Assembly: GCF_014648515.1 (NCBI RefSeq)
Contig: NZ_BMRG01000002.1
Coordinates: forward strand, 431,560-465,270
Source: Saccharothrix coeruleofusca
Lineage (GTDB): Bacteria > Actinomycetota > Actinomycetes > Mycobacteriales > Pseudonocardiaceae
Direction of reading: 5' to 3'
DNA: 33,711 nt
Shown here one piece after another: positions 1 to 8,726 of the stretch. Position numbers and translations under genes: made by a program. Position 1 is the stretch's first letter. Each line of letters begins with the position of its first letter. The notes beneath the pieces are model-generated. The model saw only the letters and a program-made list of their open reading frames with translations, was not told the origin of the DNA and made no database searches.

Positions 1-165
1 CGGATGCGGCACATGCCCTTCACCATCGGCCCCGAGCAGCGCGACGCCTGGCTGCGCTGCATCAAGGTCGCGGTGGACGAGGCGGATCTCTCACCCGAGC
101 ATCGGCGACAGCTGTGGGGGTACCTGGAGATGGCCGCGAACAGCCTCGTGAACACCTGGGCGTGA
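1..165 (+). CDS. glbO: Group II truncated haemoglobin, 3' end only
   Basis: The window opens inside a gene; the last 54 residues are readable in frame 1 and end at a TGA at 163-165. They start RMRHMPF and include ERDAWLRC-like (QRDAWLRC), [14 protein letters not shown] and the ending SLVNTWA. This is the C-terminal G/H-helix region of trHbO-type truncated haemoglobins; M. tuberculosis GlbO has closely similar RMRHAPF, RDAWLRC and EMAAHSLVN stretches. The family binds haem and O2 in the cytoplasm and is linked to oxygen or NO handling. The conserved Trp of helix G (W in DAWLR) is present. Only the 3' end is seen, so the start, haem ligands and promoter are unknown. The next gene follows on the same strand after 57 bp. 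Confidence 0.85.
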   Translation, partial: RMRHMPFTIGPEQRDAWLRCIKVAVDEADLSPEHRRQLWGYLEMAANSLVNTWA

Positions 166-222
166 TCCCCGATCCCCCGGACGGGGCGGACCACCTCACC
201 ACGAATGGCAGGATGACTCCTC

Positions 223-1818
223 GTGCGACGATCCTCCGACCGCCGACCCGAGATCGCCGACGAGTCCGCCTGGTGGCGTGACGCCGTCTTCTACCAGATC
301 TACGTGCGCTCCTTCGCCGACTCCAACGGTGACGGCGTCGGCGACCTCGACGGCATCCGCTCCCGGCTGGGCTACCTGGAGCTGCTGGGCGTCGACGCGC
401 TGTGGCTGACCCCCTTCTACACCTCGCCGATGGCCGACCACGGCTACGACGTGGCCGACCCGCGCGACGTGGACCCGCTGTTCGGCGACCTGGCCGCGTT
501 CGACCGGCTGGTCGAGGAGGCCCACCAGCACAACCTGCGGATCACCGTGGACCTGGTGCCCAACCACAGCAGCGACCGGCACGAGTGGTTCCAGGCCGCG
601 CTCCAGTCGCCCCCCGGCAGCCCCGAGCGCGACCGGTACATCTTCCGCGACGGGCGCGGCATCGACGGCTCCCAGCCGCCCAACAACTGGACCAGCGTGT
701 TCGGCGGGCCCGCGTGGACGCGGGTGCCCGACGGGCAGTGGTACCTGCACCTGTTCGCCCCCGAGCAGCCCGACCTGAACTGGGACAACCCCGAGGTGCC
801 CGCCGACCTGGCCCGCACCCTGCGGTTCTGGCTCGACCGCGGGGTGGACGGCTTCCGCATCGACGTGGCGCACGGCATGGCCAAGCCGTTCGGGCTGCCC
901 GACATGGACCTGCGGGTCGACCGGGGCCCCGGCGTGCTGCACGACAACGCGCTGGACCCGCGCTTCGACAACGACGGCGTGCACGAGTACCACCGGATGA
1001 TCCGCAAGGTCATCGACACCTATCCCGGCCGGATGGCGGTGGGCGAGATCTGGGTCAAGGACGACGAGCGGTTCGCCCGCTACGTCCGGCCCGACGAGCT
1101 GCACCTGGGCTTCAACTTCCGGCTCGTGGAGGCCGAGTTCGACGCCGAGGCGGTGCGCGCGGCGATCGAGCACTCGCTGGCCGCGGTGCGGCCGCTGGGC
1201 ACCCCGCCGACCTGGACGCTGTCCAACCACGACGTGGTGCGGCACGTGACCCGCTACGGCGGCGGCGACCTGGGCGCGCGGCGGGCCCGCGCGATGGCGC
1301 TGGTCGAACTGGCCCTGCCGGGCGTGGTCTACCTCTACAACGGCGAGGAGCTGGGCCTGCCCAACGTGGAGCTGCCGGAGTGGGCGCTGCAGGACCCGAC
1401 CTGGCTGCGCTCCGGGCACACCGACCGGGGCCGCGACGGCTGCCGGGTGCCGCTGCCGTGGGAGGGCGCCGCGCCGCCGTACGGGTTCTCGCAGAGCGCG
1501 AGCACCTGGCTGCCGCAGCCCAACGAGTGGGGCCCGCTGACCGCGGAGCGGCAGCTGGAGGACCCGGACTCGATGCTCTCGCTGTACCGGCAGGCGCTGG
1601 AGCTGCGCAAGACGCACCCGGCCATCGGTGGGGACGAGCTGGAGTGGTACGGCGCGCCCCCCGGCTGCCTGGCGTTCCGGCGCAAGGGCGGCGGGCTGAT
1701 CTGCGCGCTGAACACCTCGGCCGGGTCGGTGCCGCTGCCCCCCGGCCGGGTGCTGCTGGCCAGCGGGCCGATGGACGGCGACCAGCTGCCCCCGGACACC
1801 GCGGCCTGGCTGGTCTAG
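223..1818 (+). CDS. aglA: GH13 alpha-glucosidase (AglA type)
   Basis: A 531-aa cytoplasmic glycoside hydrolase family 13 enzyme expected to release glucose from maltose and malto-oligosaccharides. All four GH13 regions are present: DLVPNHSS (D110, N114, H115), GFRIDVAHG (nucleophile D214), AVGEIWV (acid/base E275) and TLSNHDVVRH (N335-H336-D337). A calcium-loop-like DSNGDGVGD lies at 33-41. There is no signal peptide, and the length is normal for bacterial alpha-glucosidases. The start is GTG at 223; a weak AGGA lies 10 nt upstream and no better in-frame start is seen. It follows glbO and is convergent with the SARP regulator across a perfect terminator hairpin. No TTGCAA-type operator is visible in the 57 bp upstream, unlike the second glucosidase. 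The position next to glbO matches mycobacterial aglA (Rv2471). Exact specificity (alpha-1,4 versus alpha-1,6) cannot be read from sequence. Confidence 0.92.
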   Translation: MRRSSDRRPEIADESAWWRDAVFYQIYVRSFADSNGDGVGDLDGIRSRLGYLELLGVDALWLTPFYTSPMADHGYDVADPRDVDPLFGDLAAFDRLVEEAHQHNLRITVDLVPNHSSDRHEWFQAALQSPPGSPERDRYIFRDGRGIDGSQPPNNWTSVFGGPAWTRVPDGQWYLHLFAPEQPDLNWDNPEVPADLARTLRFWLDRGVDGFRIDVAHGMAKPFGLPDMDLRVDRGPGVLHDNALDPRFDNDGVHEYHRMIRKVIDTYPGRMAVGEIWVKDDERFARYVRPDELHLGFNFRLVEAEFDAEAVRAAIEHSLAAVRPLGTPPTWTLSNHDVVRHVTRYGGGDLGARRARAMALVELALPGVVYLYNGEELGLPNVELPEWALQDPTWLRSGHTDRGRDGCRVPLPWEGAAPPYGFSQSASTWLPQPNEWGPLTAERQLEDPDSMLSLYRQALELRKTHPAIGGDELEWYGAPPGCLAFRRKGGGLICALNTSAGSVPLPPGRVLLASGPMDGDQLPPDTAAWLV

Positions 1819-1820
1819 CC

Positions 1821-1860
1821 CGGCGTCCCACGGGGTGGTGCGCCACCCCGTGGGACGCCG
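1821..1860. terminator. Bidirectional hairpin terminator
   Basis: A perfect 18-bp stem (1821-1838 with 1843-1860) and a TGCG loop lies 2 bp after the aglA stop and 4 bp before the stop of the convergent SARP gene. There is no U-tract, as is common in high-GC actinomycetes. It can serve both strands. Confidence 0.8.
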
Positions 1861-1864
1861 ACGC

Positions 1865-4800
1865 TCACCCCGCTCGGGGCACCTCGCTGACGGGCACGCT
1901 CGCGGGGCGGGGTTCGCCCGCCTCGCGGCAGCCGTGCCGGGTGAAGATCTCCACCGCCTCGGTCCACGCCCGGTCGGCGCGGGCCGGGTCGCCCAGCGCC
2001 TCGTGGACGCCCGCCAGGTCGCGCAGCGTCCGAGCCCGCCACACCGGCAGCCGCAGCGCGTCCCACCAGCGCAGTGACCGCTCCAGGTAGCGCAGCGCCT
2101 CCCGCGCCCGGCCCACCGACAGCTCCAGCTCGCCGAGGGTGCGCAGCATCAGCGCCTGGCCGAAGCCGTCCTGCATGTCGTTGCAGGTGCCCAGGCACTC
2201 CAGCAGCTCGCTGCGCACCGCGTCGCCCAGGCCCTGCCGGATGCGCACCTTGGCCAGCGACTGCGCCGCGTAGGCGGTCATCAGCCGCTCGCCGCTGCCG
2301 CGCAGCAGCTCCACGGCCCGCTCGCAGGCCCGCGCCGCCTCGTCCAGCCGCCCGGCCGCGCGGTGCGCGATGCCGATGGTGCGCAGCGAGAGCGCCTCGC
2401 CGCGCACGTCGCCCGACCGCCGGTGGGCGGCCAGGGCCCGCTCGCCCGCCCGCAGCGCCCCGGTCAGGTCGCCCTGCTCGGTGAGCACCCGGCTCAGGCC
2501 GTGCACGGCGCTGACGACCAGCCTCGGCTCGTCCAGGGCGCGCAGCCGCAGGAGCGCGCGGTCCAACGACGCGCGTGCCGCCGCGAGCATCCCCTGCTCC
2601 CGCTGCACGGTGCTCAGCTCCAGCAGCGCGGTGACCTCGCCGCGCTCGTCGCCGTCCTGCTGACAGGCCGCCAGCGACTGCTCGTAGTACGACTCGGCCT
2701 CGCCGAAGCGGTCCTGCTCGTAGCGCAGCCAGCCCAGCCCGGCCAGCAGCCGCGCCTGGTCCGCGCGATCGCCCACCCGGCGGGCGGCGGCCAGCGCGGC
2801 GGAGTGGGTGCGCCACCACTGGTGGAACAGGTTGCGCGTGGAGAACCAGGACGCCGCCAGCGCGGTCGCCAGCCGGGTGGCGAGACCGGCCTCGTCCAGC
2901 TCGGCCAGCCGCTCCACCACGCCGACCAGCTCGGCCTGCTCGGCGTCGAACCACGCCCGCGGATCGGCCAGCAGCTCGGCGACGACCTCCCGGTCCAGGT
3001 GCGGCACCTCGACCGGCTCCGCGTCGGGCTCGGGGGTCGCCCCCGCCGCCTCGACCAGGCCCAGCCAGGCGCGGGCGGCGCGGGCGCACAACGCGCGCAC
3101 CCCGTCCGGGGTCTCCTCGGCCTCGCCGCGCTCGCGGGCGAACGCGCGGGTCAGGTCGTGCACCTGGTAGCGCAGGACCCCGCCCTCCTCACCGGAGACG
3201 TCCACCAGCCGCGCGTCCACCAGCCGCTCGACCACCTCCTCGGCCTCGTCCCGGTCGCAGTCCAGCAGCGGCGCCACCAGCCAGCCGCCGAAGCCGGACA
3301 CGTCCAGCAGGCCCAGCCCGCGCAGCGCGGCGCGCTCCCGCTCGGCCAGGCCCGCGTAGCTCAGCGCCAGGCTGCCGCGCACCTCCAGGTCGCCCAGGGT
3401 CAGCTCCCCCAGCACCCGCCGCTGCACGCCCAGCCGCTCGGCCAGCCGGGCCAGCCGCCAGTGCGGCCGGGCGGCCAGCCTGGCCCCGGCGATGCGCACG
3501 GCCAGCGGCAGCTGACCGCACAGCCGCACGATCTCGCGCGCCGCCTCCGGCTCGGCGGCCACCCGGTCGCTGCCGACCAGGCGGTCCAGCAGCGCCAGCG
3601 CGTCGCGGTCGGGCAGCACCCGCAGGTCCAGCTGCGCGGCCCCGCTCAGCGCGCCCAGCCGCTCCCGGCTGGTGACCAGCACCGCGCACCCCGGCTCGCC
3701 CGGCAGCAGCGGGCGGACCTGCCGCTCGTCGGCGGCGTCGTCGAGCACCACCAGCACCCGCCGGTCGGCCAGCAGCGTGCGGTAGAGCTGGGCGCGCTCG
3801 GCCAGGTCGGCGGGGATGCCCTGCTCGGGCACGCCCAGCGCGCGCAGGAACCCGGCCAGCACCTCGGCCGGGTCGGCGCGGTGCGGGTGCACCCCGTGCA
3901 GCGCCGCGTAGAGCTGGCCGTCCGGGAAGTGCTCGCGCACCGCGTGCGCCACGTGCGCGGCCAGCGTGGACTTGCCCGAGCCCGCCTGACCGGAGATCGC
4001 GCACACCCGCACCGCGCCGGTGGGCCGGGCCAGCGCGCGGGAGAGCTGGTCCAGCTCGGCGGCGCGGCCGGTGAAGTCGGCGATGTCGGCCGGCAGCTGG
4101 CTGGGCCGCGGCGCGGGCGGCGCCGCCTCGGCCCGCGCGGGCTTCGCCGGTTCCTCGCGCAGCACCCGCTCGTGGGTCGAGCGCAGCGCCGGACCCGGTT
4201 CCAGCCCCAGCTCGTCGAGCAGCACCCGGCGGCCCTCCTGGTAGACCGCCAGCGCGTCGGCCTGCCTGCCCGCCTGGTGCAGCGCCAGCATCAGCTGGCT
4301 GCGCAGCCGCTCGCGCAGCGGGTGCTCGGCCACCGCGGCGACCAGCTCGGGCACCACCGCCTCGCCCCGGCCCATGGCCAGGTCGGTGTCCACCCGGTCC
4401 TCCAGCGCGGCCAGCCGCAGCTCCTCCAGCCTGCCGCGCTCCTGCTCGGCCCACTCGCCCCGCGCGCCGCCCAGCGCGGGCCCGCGCCACACCCGCAGCC
4501 CGGCGGCGAACCGGGCCGCGGCCTCCTCAAGGTCGCCGTCGGCCAGCGCCACCCGGCCCGCGGAGACCTCGCGGGTGAACACGTGCACGTCCACCTGGTC
4601 CAGGTCGGCCGCCAGCAGGTAGCCGCCCGCGTCGCGGGTCAGCAGCTCGGCGCCGTCGGAGAGCGCCTTGCGCAGCGTCGAGACGTAGGTGTGCACCGCC
4701 GCGCGGGTGCGCTCCGGCGGGTCCTGCCCCCACACCGCGTCGACCAGCTGGGCCAACGACACCACCCGGCCCGCGTGCAGCAGGAGCATCGCCAGCAGCG

Positions 4801-4879
4801 TGCGCGGCTTCGGACCACCGAGCTGGACCGGTCTGCCCGAGACGCGGGCCTCGACCGGTCCGAGAACGCGGAACTCCAT
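1865..4879 (-). CDS. AfsR/SARP-family regulator (BTAD, NB-ARC, TPR)
   Basis: A 1004-aa STAND-type transcriptional activator. Residues 1-95 form an OmpR-like winged helix (MEFRVLGPVEA, PKPRTLLAMLLL, VHTYVSTLRKAL). Residues 97-240 are the bacterial transcriptional activation domain. An NB-ARC ATPase follows, with P-loop GQAGSGKS (297-304), Walker B RRVLVVLDD (373-381), an LVTSR sensor (401-405) and GQLPLA (455-460). Roughly 600-990 are TPR helices (NLFHQWW, ARRVGDRADQARLLAGLGWL and similar). This is the AfsR/EmbR-like architecture that couples nucleotide and partner binding to activation of secondary-metabolite or sugar genes. The ATG at 4879 is preceded by AGGGGG at 4-nt spacing. No biosynthetic cluster is visible nearby, so it is an orphan here. 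Targets cannot be inferred; adjacency to glucosidase genes is only suggestive. Confidence 0.9.
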   Translation of the reverse strand: MEFRVLGPVEARVSGRPVQLGGPKPRTLLAMLLLHAGRVVSLAQLVDAVWGQDPPERTRAAVHTYVSTLRKALSDGAELLTRDAGGYLLAADLDQVDVHVFTREVSAGRVALADGDLEEAAARFAAGLRVWRGPALGGARGEWAEQERGRLEELRLAALEDRVDTDLAMGRGEAVVPELVAAVAEHPLRERLRSQLMLALHQAGRQADALAVYQEGRRVLLDELGLEPGPALRSTHERVLREEPAKPARAEAAPPAPRPSQLPADIADFTGRAAELDQLSRALARPTGAVRVCAISGQAGSGKSTLAAHVAHAVREHFPDGQLYAALHGVHPHRADPAEVLAGFLRALGVPEQGIPADLAERAQLYRTLLADRRVLVVLDDAADERQVRPLLPGEPGCAVLVTSRERLGALSGAAQLDLRVLPDRDALALLDRLVGSDRVAAEPEAAREIVRLCGQLPLAVRIAGARLAARPHWRLARLAERLGVQRRVLGELTLGDLEVRGSLALSYAGLAERERAALRGLGLLDVSGFGGWLVAPLLDCDRDEAEEVVERLVDARLVDVSGEEGGVLRYQVHDLTRAFARERGEAEETPDGVRALCARAARAWLGLVEAAGATPEPDAEPVEVPHLDREVVAELLADPRAWFDAEQAELVGVVERLAELDEAGLATRLATALAASWFSTRNLFHQWWRTHSAALAAARRVGDRADQARLLAGLGWLRYEQDRFGEAESYYEQSLAACQQDGDERGEVTALLELSTVQREQGMLAAARASLDRALLRLRALDEPRLVVSAVHGLSRVLTEQGDLTGALRAGERALAAHRRSGDVRGEALSLRTIGIAHRAAGRLDEAARACERAVELLRGSGERLMTAYAAQSLAKVRIRQGLGDAVRSELLECLGTCNDMQDGFGQALMLRTLGELELSVGRAREALRYLERSLRWWDALRLPVWRARTLRDLAGVHEALGDPARADRAWTEAVEIFTRHGCREAGEPRPASVPVSEVPRAG

Positions 4880-4972
4880 GAACCCCCCTGAGCCCAGCCC
4901 CTCGCACCAGCCTCATGATCCGGGTGCCGCCGGGGCGTGATCAAGGGACGCCCGGACCGCACCGGGGTTGTC

Positions 4973-5000
4973 CCGGTCCGAACCAGCGGGTTCGGACCGG
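4973..5000 (-). terminator. Hairpin after the conserved hypothetical
   Basis: A perfect 12-bp stem (CCGGTCCGAACC with its complement, loop AGCG) begins 6 bp downstream of the stop at 5006 on the minus strand. It probably ends the glucosidase-LacI-thioesterase-hypothetical transcript and insulates the SARP promoter. The rest of 4880-5005 should hold the SARP promoter; I cannot assign its -35/-10 with confidence. Confidence 0.65.
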
Positions 5001-5005
5001 CGGTG

Positions 5006-5632
5006 TCACACCAGCAGCGGCAGCATCGAGTGGCGGCGGCGGACCACCGCGCCGAACCGGGCGTCGATGCGCAGCCAGGAGTCGGTGGCCGTCACCCGCA
5101 CGTCGTCGCCGCCCAGGAAACCCATGCCGGACAAGGCGAACAGGCACCGCAGCGGCACCTTCACGTCCAGCCCGGAGCCGCTGACCGTGAGCACGGTCTG
5201 GTCCAGCAGCGAGGCGGGCGGGGTGCCGTGCGGGCCGGTGTTCTCCCGCGCCACGGCCACGCCCTGCTCGGCCAGCTCGGAGACCACGCTGCCGGGCAGC
5301 CGGTCCACCGGCAGCCAGCCGTCCGAGGGCGGCAGCGCCGAGCGCCACATCAGGTCCTTGGCCGGACCGGGGTCCACGGTCTCGCTGCGCACCACCGCCA
5401 GCCCGGTCAGCAGGTCCGAGCCGGACACCGTCACGTCCCCCGGCCGCACCTCCCCGGCGACCGTGCGGGTCGCCAGCGCGTCGAACGGGGTCGCCACCCA
5501 CGCGTCGAGCAGGCCCCCGGAGGGGCGGTTGCGCAGCCGCACCACGACCTGCGCGTCCAGTCGGACCGCGCGGGCGACGAACGCGCCCAGGTCGTCCCGC
5601 TCGGTGGGGTCGGCCAGAACCAGCTCAGGCAC
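5006..5632 (-). CDS. Conserved hypothetical protein of the thioesterase operon
   Basis: A protein of about 208 aa with no recognised domain. It is soluble and mixed alpha/beta by composition, with no signal peptide or membrane segment. Recognisable stretches are RLRNRPSGGLLDAWVATPF, LDVKVPLRCLFALSGMGFL and LRIDARFGAVVRRRH near the C terminus. The start is ambiguous: GTG 5647, ATG 5635 or GTG 5632. I chose 5632 because GGAGG (5642-5638) sits 5 nt upstream of it, but only 2 nt from the ATG. All choices overlap the 3' end of the thioesterase gene (stop at 5625), so translation is probably coupled. In M. tuberculosis, from memory, a hypothetical of about 217 aa (Rv2474c) neighbours the thioesterase-like Rv2475c, which would fit an ortholog. 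Function is unknown; the coupling suggests a shared role with the thioesterase. Confidence 0.75.
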   Translation of the reverse strand: MPELVLADPTERDDLGAFVARAVRLDAQVVVRLRNRPSGGLLDAWVATPFDALATRTVAGEVRPGDVTVSGSDLLTGLAVVRSETVDPGPAKDLMWRSALPPSDGWLPVDRLPGSVVSELAEQGVAVARENTGPHGTPPASLLDQTVLTVSGSGLDVKVPLRCLFALSGMGFLGGDDVRVTATDSWLRIDARFGAVVRRRHSMLPLLV

Positions 5633-6101
5633 CATTACCTCCGGCACGCCAGCCCGCGAGGAAGTCGCGCTCGGCTTCGAGAAGGCGGCGGGGACGCCCG
5701 GCCGCCAGGTCGTAGGGGACCATCAGGGTTTCCGCCCGCGCCACCACCGGGCTGCCCTCCTGGCGCCCGCTGCGCACGGCGTAGTCGAGGGTGAACGAGG
5801 CCGACTTCAGCTCCCGCACCGACATCTCCACCACGACGTCGTCGCCGGTGTAGAGCAGCGGGGCCAGGTACTCCACCGCCAGGCGGGCCACCACGACGCC
5901 CTCCTTCATGGCGGGCACGCCGTGCCGGGTGGCTTCGGTGAACAGCAGGCCGATCCGCGCCTCTTCCAGCAGCGTCACCGTGCTGGCGTGGTTGACGTGG
6001 CCGAACGCGTCCATGTCCGACCACCTCGGTCGCACGCCCGTGACGAACACACCCAAGTTGAACGCGCCTCCCGCATCGTCGATGTCCCAGACCTTAGCCA
6101 C
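5625..6101 (-). CDS. Hotdog-fold acyl-CoA thioesterase (4HBT/YbgC type)
   Basis: 158 aa, single hotdog domain. RPRWSDMDAFGHVNHA (about 25-40) is the 4HBT signature, in which the Asp of DMDAFGHVN is the catalytic residue of 4-hydroxybenzoyl-CoA and YbgC-type thioesterases. EEARIGLL and VEYLAPLLYTGDDVVVEMSV complete the fold. It should hydrolyse an acyl-CoA or aryl-CoA to the free acid in the cytoplasm; the acyl group cannot be told. The start is GTG at 6101, with no strong Shine-Dalgarno. It lies 36 bp downstream of the LacI gene on the same strand and overlaps the hypothetical downstream. Its place in the glbO-aglA-gdh neighbourhood matches Rv2475c of mycobacteria (from memory). Confidence 0.85.
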   Translation of the reverse strand: MAKVWDIDDAGGAFNLGVFVTGVRPRWSDMDAFGHVNHASTVTLLEEARIGLLFTEATRHGVPAMKEGVVVARLAVEYLAPLLYTGDDVVVEMSVRELKSASFTLDYAVRSGRQEGSPVVARAETLMVPYDLAAGRPRRLLEAERDFLAGWRAGGNGA

Positions 6102-6137
6102 GCGCTACAGCCACGTTAAGGCGGCATCCGGAGGCGT

Positions 6138-7130
6138 TCACCGGGGCCGCGCCCCCGTGGACCCGCGCACCACCAGCTCGGGCTGGAACACGAACTCCGC
6201 GTGCGGCGCGGGCGTGCCGCCGATCTCCTCCAGCAGCGCGTGCACCGCCGCCTGCCCCATCGCGTCCACCGGCTGCCGCAGCGTGGTCAGCGGCGGGTCG
6301 GCGAACACGATCAGCGGCGAGTCGTCGAACCCGACCACGGACACGTCGCGCGGCACGTGCAGCCCGCGCTGGCGGGCGGCCCGGATCGCGCCGAAGGCCA
6401 TCAGGTCGCTGCCGCACACGATCGCCGTGCAGCCCCGGTCGAGCAGCTTGGCCGCCGCGGCCTGGCCGCCCTCGACGCTGAACAGGGAGTGCTCCACCAG
6501 GTCGGCGGCCTGCGGGCGGACCAGCGCCAGGCCCTCGACCATGCGCTGGGTCGGCACGTACCGGCGCGGGCCCAGCGCCAGGCCGATCCGCTCGTGCCCC
6601 AGCTCCACCAGGTGGGTGACGGCCAGCCGGACCGCGGCGCGCACGTCGACCGAGACGAACGGGGCCGACACCCTGTCGGTGTAGCCGTTGACCATCACGA
6701 ACGGCACGCCGCGGCCCGCCAGCTTCACGTACCGGTCCATGTCGGCGGTGGTGTCGGCGTGCAGCCCGGCCACGAAGACGATCCCGTTGACCCCCCGGTC
6801 GACCAGCATCTCGGTGAGCTGGTCCTCCGAGGAGCCGCCGGGGGTCTGCGTGCACAGCACGGGCGTGTACCCGTCCCTGGTCAGCACCTGCTCGATCACC
6901 TGGGCGAAGACCGGGAAGATCGGGTTGGACAGCTCGGGGATGATCAGCCCGATCAGCCCCTGGCTGCGCTGGCGCAGCTTGGGCGGCCGCTCGTAGCCGA
7001 GCACGTCCATCGCGGCGACCACGGCCTGGCGGGTGGCGGCGGAGACGCCCGGCTTGCCGTTGACCACCCGGCTGACGGTCGCCTCGCTCACTCCTGCCTG
7101 GGCCGCGATGTCACTGAGCCGAGCTGTCAC
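6138..7130 (-). CDS. LacI-family repressor of the glucosidase/amylase genes (MalR-like)
   Basis: 330 aa. The N-terminal helix-turn-helix (ARLSDIAAQAGVSEATVSR, residues 3-21) and hinge (VVNGKPGVS to DVLGYERP) are typical of LacI/GalR proteins. A periplasmic-binding-like effector domain follows (QGLIGLIIPELSNPIFP, CTAIVCGSDLMAFGAI, DVSVVGFDDSPL). It should bind DNA as a dimer and be released by a malto-sugar or glucose derivative. The start is GTG 7130, only 11 bp after the TAG of the glucosidase gene, so the two are co-transcribed. The obvious target is the TTGCAA-type operator in the divergent promoter at 8727-8774. Streptomyces MalR recognises related CTTGCAG-type repeats in amylase and maltose promoters, which supports the assignment. 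Effector identity is inference. Confidence 0.9.
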   Translation of the reverse strand: MTARLSDIAAQAGVSEATVSRVVNGKPGVSAATRQAVVAAMDVLGYERPPKLRQRSQGLIGLIIPELSNPIFPVFAQVIEQVLTRDGYTPVLCTQTPGGSSEDQLTEMLVDRGVNGIVFVAGLHADTTADMDRYVKLAGRGVPFVMVNGYTDRVSAPFVSVDVRAAVRLAVTHLVELGHERIGLALGPRRYVPTQRMVEGLALVRPQAADLVEHSLFSVEGGQAAAAKLLDRGCTAIVCGSDLMAFGAIRAARQRGLHVPRDVSVVGFDDSPLIVFADPPLTTLRQPVDAMGQAAVHALLEEIGGTPAPHAEFVFQPELVVRGSTGARPR

Positions 7131-7141
7131 ACCCGGTGACT

Positions 7142-8692
7142 CTACGGGCGCTGCCACCACACCGTCGTGTCCGCCCGCACCAGCGCGTCGCCGCCCTCGG
7201 TGGTGACCGGGCCGGAGGCCAGCAGCACCTCGCCGCCCAGCGGCAGCCGCACCGGCTCCGGGCCGAAGTTGACCGCGCAGGCGAACCGGCCGCGCTCGAA
7301 GGCCAGCACGCCCTCCGGCGCGTCCAGCCACCGCACGCCCGACCCGGCGCCCAGGTCCGGGTGCTCGCGGCGGACGCGCAGCGCCGACCGGTACAGCTCC
7401 AGCACCGAGTCGGGGTCGCCCTGCTGGGCCGCCACGCTCAGCGCGCCCCAGTCGGCGGGCTGCGGCAGCCAGGAACCGCCGTCGCCGAAGCCGAACGACG
7501 GCCCGTCGGTGGTCCACGGAATCGGCACGCGACAGCCGTCGCGGCCCCGGTCGGTGTGCCCGGAGCGCTCCCACACCGGGTCCTGGAGCACCTCGTCGGG
7601 CAGGTCCAGCACCTCCGGCAGGCCCAGCTCCTCGCCCTGGTAGAGGTAGGCCGAGCCAGGCAGCGCCAGCATCAGCAGCGCCGCCGCGCGGGCCCGCGCC
7701 ACGCTCCCGTACCGGGTGACGTGCCGCCGCACGTCGTGGTTGGACAGCACCCACGTGGTCGGCGCGCCGACCAGCGCCGACGCGGCCAGCGAGTCGTCGA
7801 TCACCCCGCGCAGCCGCGCGGGGTCCCAGTCGGTGGTCAGGTAGTGGAAGTTGAACGCCTGGTGCAGCTCGTCCGGCCGCAGGTACAGCGCGGTGCGCTC
7901 GGGGCTGGGCGTCCACGCCTCGGCCACGCCGACGCGCGGCCCGTCGTAGGAGTCGAGCACCTTGCGCCAGTCGCGGTAGATCTCGTGCACCCCGTCCTGG
8001 TCGAAGAACGGCAGCGCCTCGGTGCCCAGCAGCGCGATGTGGTCGGGCCTGCCCACGTCGGGCAGGCCGTCGGCCTTGACCATGCCGTGCGCGACGTCCA
8101 CCCGGAACCCGTCCACGCCCAGGTCCAGCCAGAACCGCAGGACGTCGAGAAACTCCTCGCGCACCTCGGGGTTGTCCCAGTTCAGGTCGGGCTGCTCGGG
8201 GGCGAACAGGTGCAGGTACCACTGGCCGTCGGGCACCCGCGTCCAGGCCGGGCCGCCGAAGACCGACTCCCAGTCGTTGGGCGGCAGCTCGCCGCGGCCG
8301 TCGCGGAAGTGGTAGCGGGCGCGCTCCGGCGAGCCGGGCCGGGCGGCCAGCGCCCGCTGGAACCAGCGGTGCCGGTCGGAGGTGTGGTTGGGCACCAGGT
8401 CGACGATCACCCGCAGCCCCAGGGCGTGCGCGTCGGCGATGAGCGCCGAGGCGTCGGCCAGCGTGCCGAACGCCGGGTCCACCGCCCGGTAGTCGGCCAC
8501 GTCGTAGCCGCCGTCGGCCATCGGCGAGGCGTAGAAGGGGGTGATCCACAGCGCGTCCACCCCCAGCCCGGCCAGGTGCGGCAGGCGGGAGCGGATGCCC
8601 GGCAGGTCGCCGACGCCGTCGCCGTCGGAGTCGGCGAAGCTGCGGACGTAGACCTGGTAGATGACGGCGTCGCGCCACCAGTCCTGGCTCAT
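7142..8692 (-). CDS. GH13 alpha-glucosidase, second copy
   Basis: 516 aa, cytoplasmic, no signal peptide. GH13 regions: DLVPNHTS (D98, N102, H103), GFRVDVAHG (nucleophile D199), GVAEAW (acid/base E258) and LSNHDVRRH (N318-H319-D320). The start is ATG 8692 (MSQDWWRDAV), chosen because GAGGAG lies 4 nt upstream; a longer reading frame upstream is not family-like. The sequence is strongly similar to the glucosidase at 223-1818; GQWYLHLFAPEQPDLNWDNP and SGHTDRGRDGCRVP are shared essentially unchanged. The two are therefore paralogs about 5 kb apart. This copy is controlled by the divergent TTGCAA operator region and is followed by its likely repressor. It probably completes intracellular hydrolysis of maltodextrins made by the secreted amylase. 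Confidence 0.92.
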   Translation of the reverse strand: MSQDWWRDAVIYQVYVRSFADSDGDGVGDLPGIRSRLPHLAGLGVDALWITPFYASPMADGGYDVADYRAVDPAFGTLADASALIADAHALGLRVIVDLVPNHTSDRHRWFQRALAARPGSPERARYHFRDGRGELPPNDWESVFGGPAWTRVPDGQWYLHLFAPEQPDLNWDNPEVREEFLDVLRFWLDLGVDGFRVDVAHGMVKADGLPDVGRPDHIALLGTEALPFFDQDGVHEIYRDWRKVLDSYDGPRVGVAEAWTPSPERTALYLRPDELHQAFNFHYLTTDWDPARLRGVIDDSLAASALVGAPTTWVLSNHDVRRHVTRYGSVARARAAALLMLALPGSAYLYQGEELGLPEVLDLPDEVLQDPVWERSGHTDRGRDGCRVPIPWTTDGPSFGFGDGGSWLPQPADWGALSVAAQQGDPDSVLELYRSALRVRREHPDLGAGSGVRWLDAPEGVLAFERGRFACAVNFGPEPVRLPLGGEVLLASGPVTTEGGDALVRADTTVWWQRP

Positions 8693-8726
8693 GGGTCTCC
8701 TCGGCGAAGCGGGTGGGTCGAGTGGG

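Noticed and set aside
2363-4891. Long plus-strand frame opposite the SARP gene
   Set aside because: Low-complexity Gln/Arg/Gly translation with no family features; the minus strand encodes intact BTAD and NB-ARC motifs.
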